From Apilactobacillus kunkeei (GTDB lineage: Bacteria; Bacillota; Bacilli; Lactobacillales; Lactobacillaceae), in the NCBI RefSeq assembly GCF_005930975.1, contig NZ_VBSE01000037.1, positions 1 through 64,000 of the forward strand: DNA of 64,000 nt, in the 5' to 3' direction. The position numbers and the translations under genes were made by a program. Positions 63,563 through 64,000 of this stretch are shown here, piece after piece. The notes beneath the pieces were generated by a model, which worked only from the letters and a program-made list of their open reading frames with translations, searched no databases and had not been told where the DNA came from. How positions within the stretch are numbered: position 1 is the first letter of the stretch; each line of letters begins with the position of its first letter.

Positions 63563-63671
63563 CATAGTTAGAAAACGAGTAGATTTCATCCAAACTTAAA
63601 TAAATCTTAAGTTTTAAAACGCCTAAAGTAATATAACATATTTATTAGGGGCTATGTTTCATAAAGTTAAA

Positions 63672-63685
63672 TGAAATCGTTTTCA
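63672..63685 (+). promoter_or_regulatory. CcpA cre site over the gntP -35 region
   Basis: TGAAATCGTTTTCA is an almost perfect cre palindrome. It covers a possible -35 TTTCAT (63681-63686), 16 bp before -10 TATATT (63703-63708). Occupation should block the promoter when glucose is present. Confidence 0.82.
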
Positions 63686-63708
63686 TTTTCCAAAAAGTAT
63701 GTTATATT
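63681..63708 (+). promoter_or_regulatory. gntP promoter
   Basis: -35 TTTCAT (63681-63686), 16-bp spacer, -10 TATATT (63703-63708), with one cre over the -35 and one downstream of the start. Confidence 0.55.
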
Positions 63709-63722
63709 ATTTCTACAGAAAA

Positions 63723-63736
63723 GTAAAGCGCTTTCA
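63723..63736 (+). promoter_or_regulatory. Second cre site upstream of gntP
   Basis: GTAAAGCGCTTTCA matches the palindrome TGAAAGCGCTTTCA except for its first two bases. It lies about 10-25 nt after the expected transcription start, a classical repression position. Confidence 0.75.
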
Positions 63737-63783
63737 TTCAAGAAACATAAAAATATTTTTAATAAAAGAAGGGGTATTAAAAT

Positions 63784-64000
63784 ATGCCATTTGTTGTTTT
63801 AGTATTAGGGATATTATTGCTTTTGTTCCTAATCATTAAATGTAAATTAAATACATTTATTTCATTAATTGTTACATCTGTTATTGTTGCTTTAGGTTTA
63901 GGAATGAACCCAGCACATATTGCTGTTTCCATTAAAAACGGTATCGGAAGTTCTTTGGGGGAATTGGTTATCGTTTTTGGATTTGGTGCCATGATTGGTC
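63784..64000 (+). CDS. Gluconate permease GntP family (cut by the window edge)
   Basis: First 72 residues of a membrane protein that runs off the window. Two hydrophobic helices and the GELVIVFGFGAMIG stretch match the GntP gluconate:H+ symporter family. ATG after AGAAGGGG. Its likely partner gntK lies at 51677-53227; both carry cre-like sites. Confidence 0.8.
   Translation, partial: MPFVVLVLGILLLLFLIIKCKLNTFISLIVTSVIVALGLGMNPAHIAVSIKNGIGSSLGELVIVFGFGAMIG

Overview
This is chromosomal DNA from a low-GC Firmicute of the order Lactobacillales, most likely Lactobacillaceae. The support is the order ctsR-clpC-rpoBC-(prepilin peptidase)-rpsL-rpsG-fusA-S10/spc/alpha, the run ecfA1-ecfA2-ecfT-truA-rplM-rpsI after rplQ, AT-rich spacers, strong GGAGG ribosome binding sites and many TTG start codons. 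The genus cannot be fixed from this window alone.

Layout. 1-160: two tRNA genes (Arg-ACG, Pro-UGG). 286-3267: ctsR-clpC heat-shock operon with a CtsR operator on its promoter. 3309-10822: rpoB-rpoC behind a long leader that contains an intrinsic terminator. 10860-11519: a lone prepilin peptidase on the minus strand. 11565-14814: rpsL-rpsG-fusA. 15027-29169: one long plus-strand run of S10, spc and alpha ribosomal genes with secY, adk, infA, rpmJ and rpoA. 29201-33586: a compound hairpin, the vitamin ECF transporter energising module, truA, then rplM-rpsI with an L13-type leader. 33722-35975: an ECF S component, a DUF2187-like small protein, a membrane-anchored glucosaminidase and xpt. 36082-47198: pcrA-ligA-camS-gatCAB-dagK and then rlmD. 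47207-49402: an accessory cassette (MazG-like hydrolase head-to-head with a GIY-YIG/DUF2075 helicase-like protein) between two look-alike terminators. 49470-55715: an amidotransferase, an amino-acid permease, gluconokinase, a GH25-like membrane protein, a DEAD-box helicase and tRNA-Arg-CCU. 55757-62566: a complete phosphate island, pstS-pstS-pstC-pstA-pstB-pstB-phoU plus an atypical response regulator. 62614-64000: a GRP-family sugar uptake protein and the start of a GntP gluconate permease.

How the genes work together. Most of the window is the core transcription and translation machinery, with its usual neighbours for secretion (secY), vitamin uptake (EcfA1A2T), Gln-tRNA amidation (GatCAB) and DNA repair (PcrA, LigA). 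Regulation is readable in several places: a CtsR box at ctsR; candidate leaders before rpoB, rpsJ, infA, ecfA1 and rplM; two Pho-box arrays in exact 11-bp phase, one before each pstS; and CcpA cre-like sites at both gluconokinase and the gluconate permease, which are separated by about 10 kb.

The best candidates for something little described are: the terminator-bracketed MazG/GIY-YIG-DUF2075 cassette; the twin pstS promoters linked to a response regulator whose receiver has lost key residues and has no kinase nearby; the compound hairpin between rplQ and ecfA1; and a GH25-like protein without the catalytic acids. No insertion sequence, CRISPR array, prophage or rRNA gene was seen.
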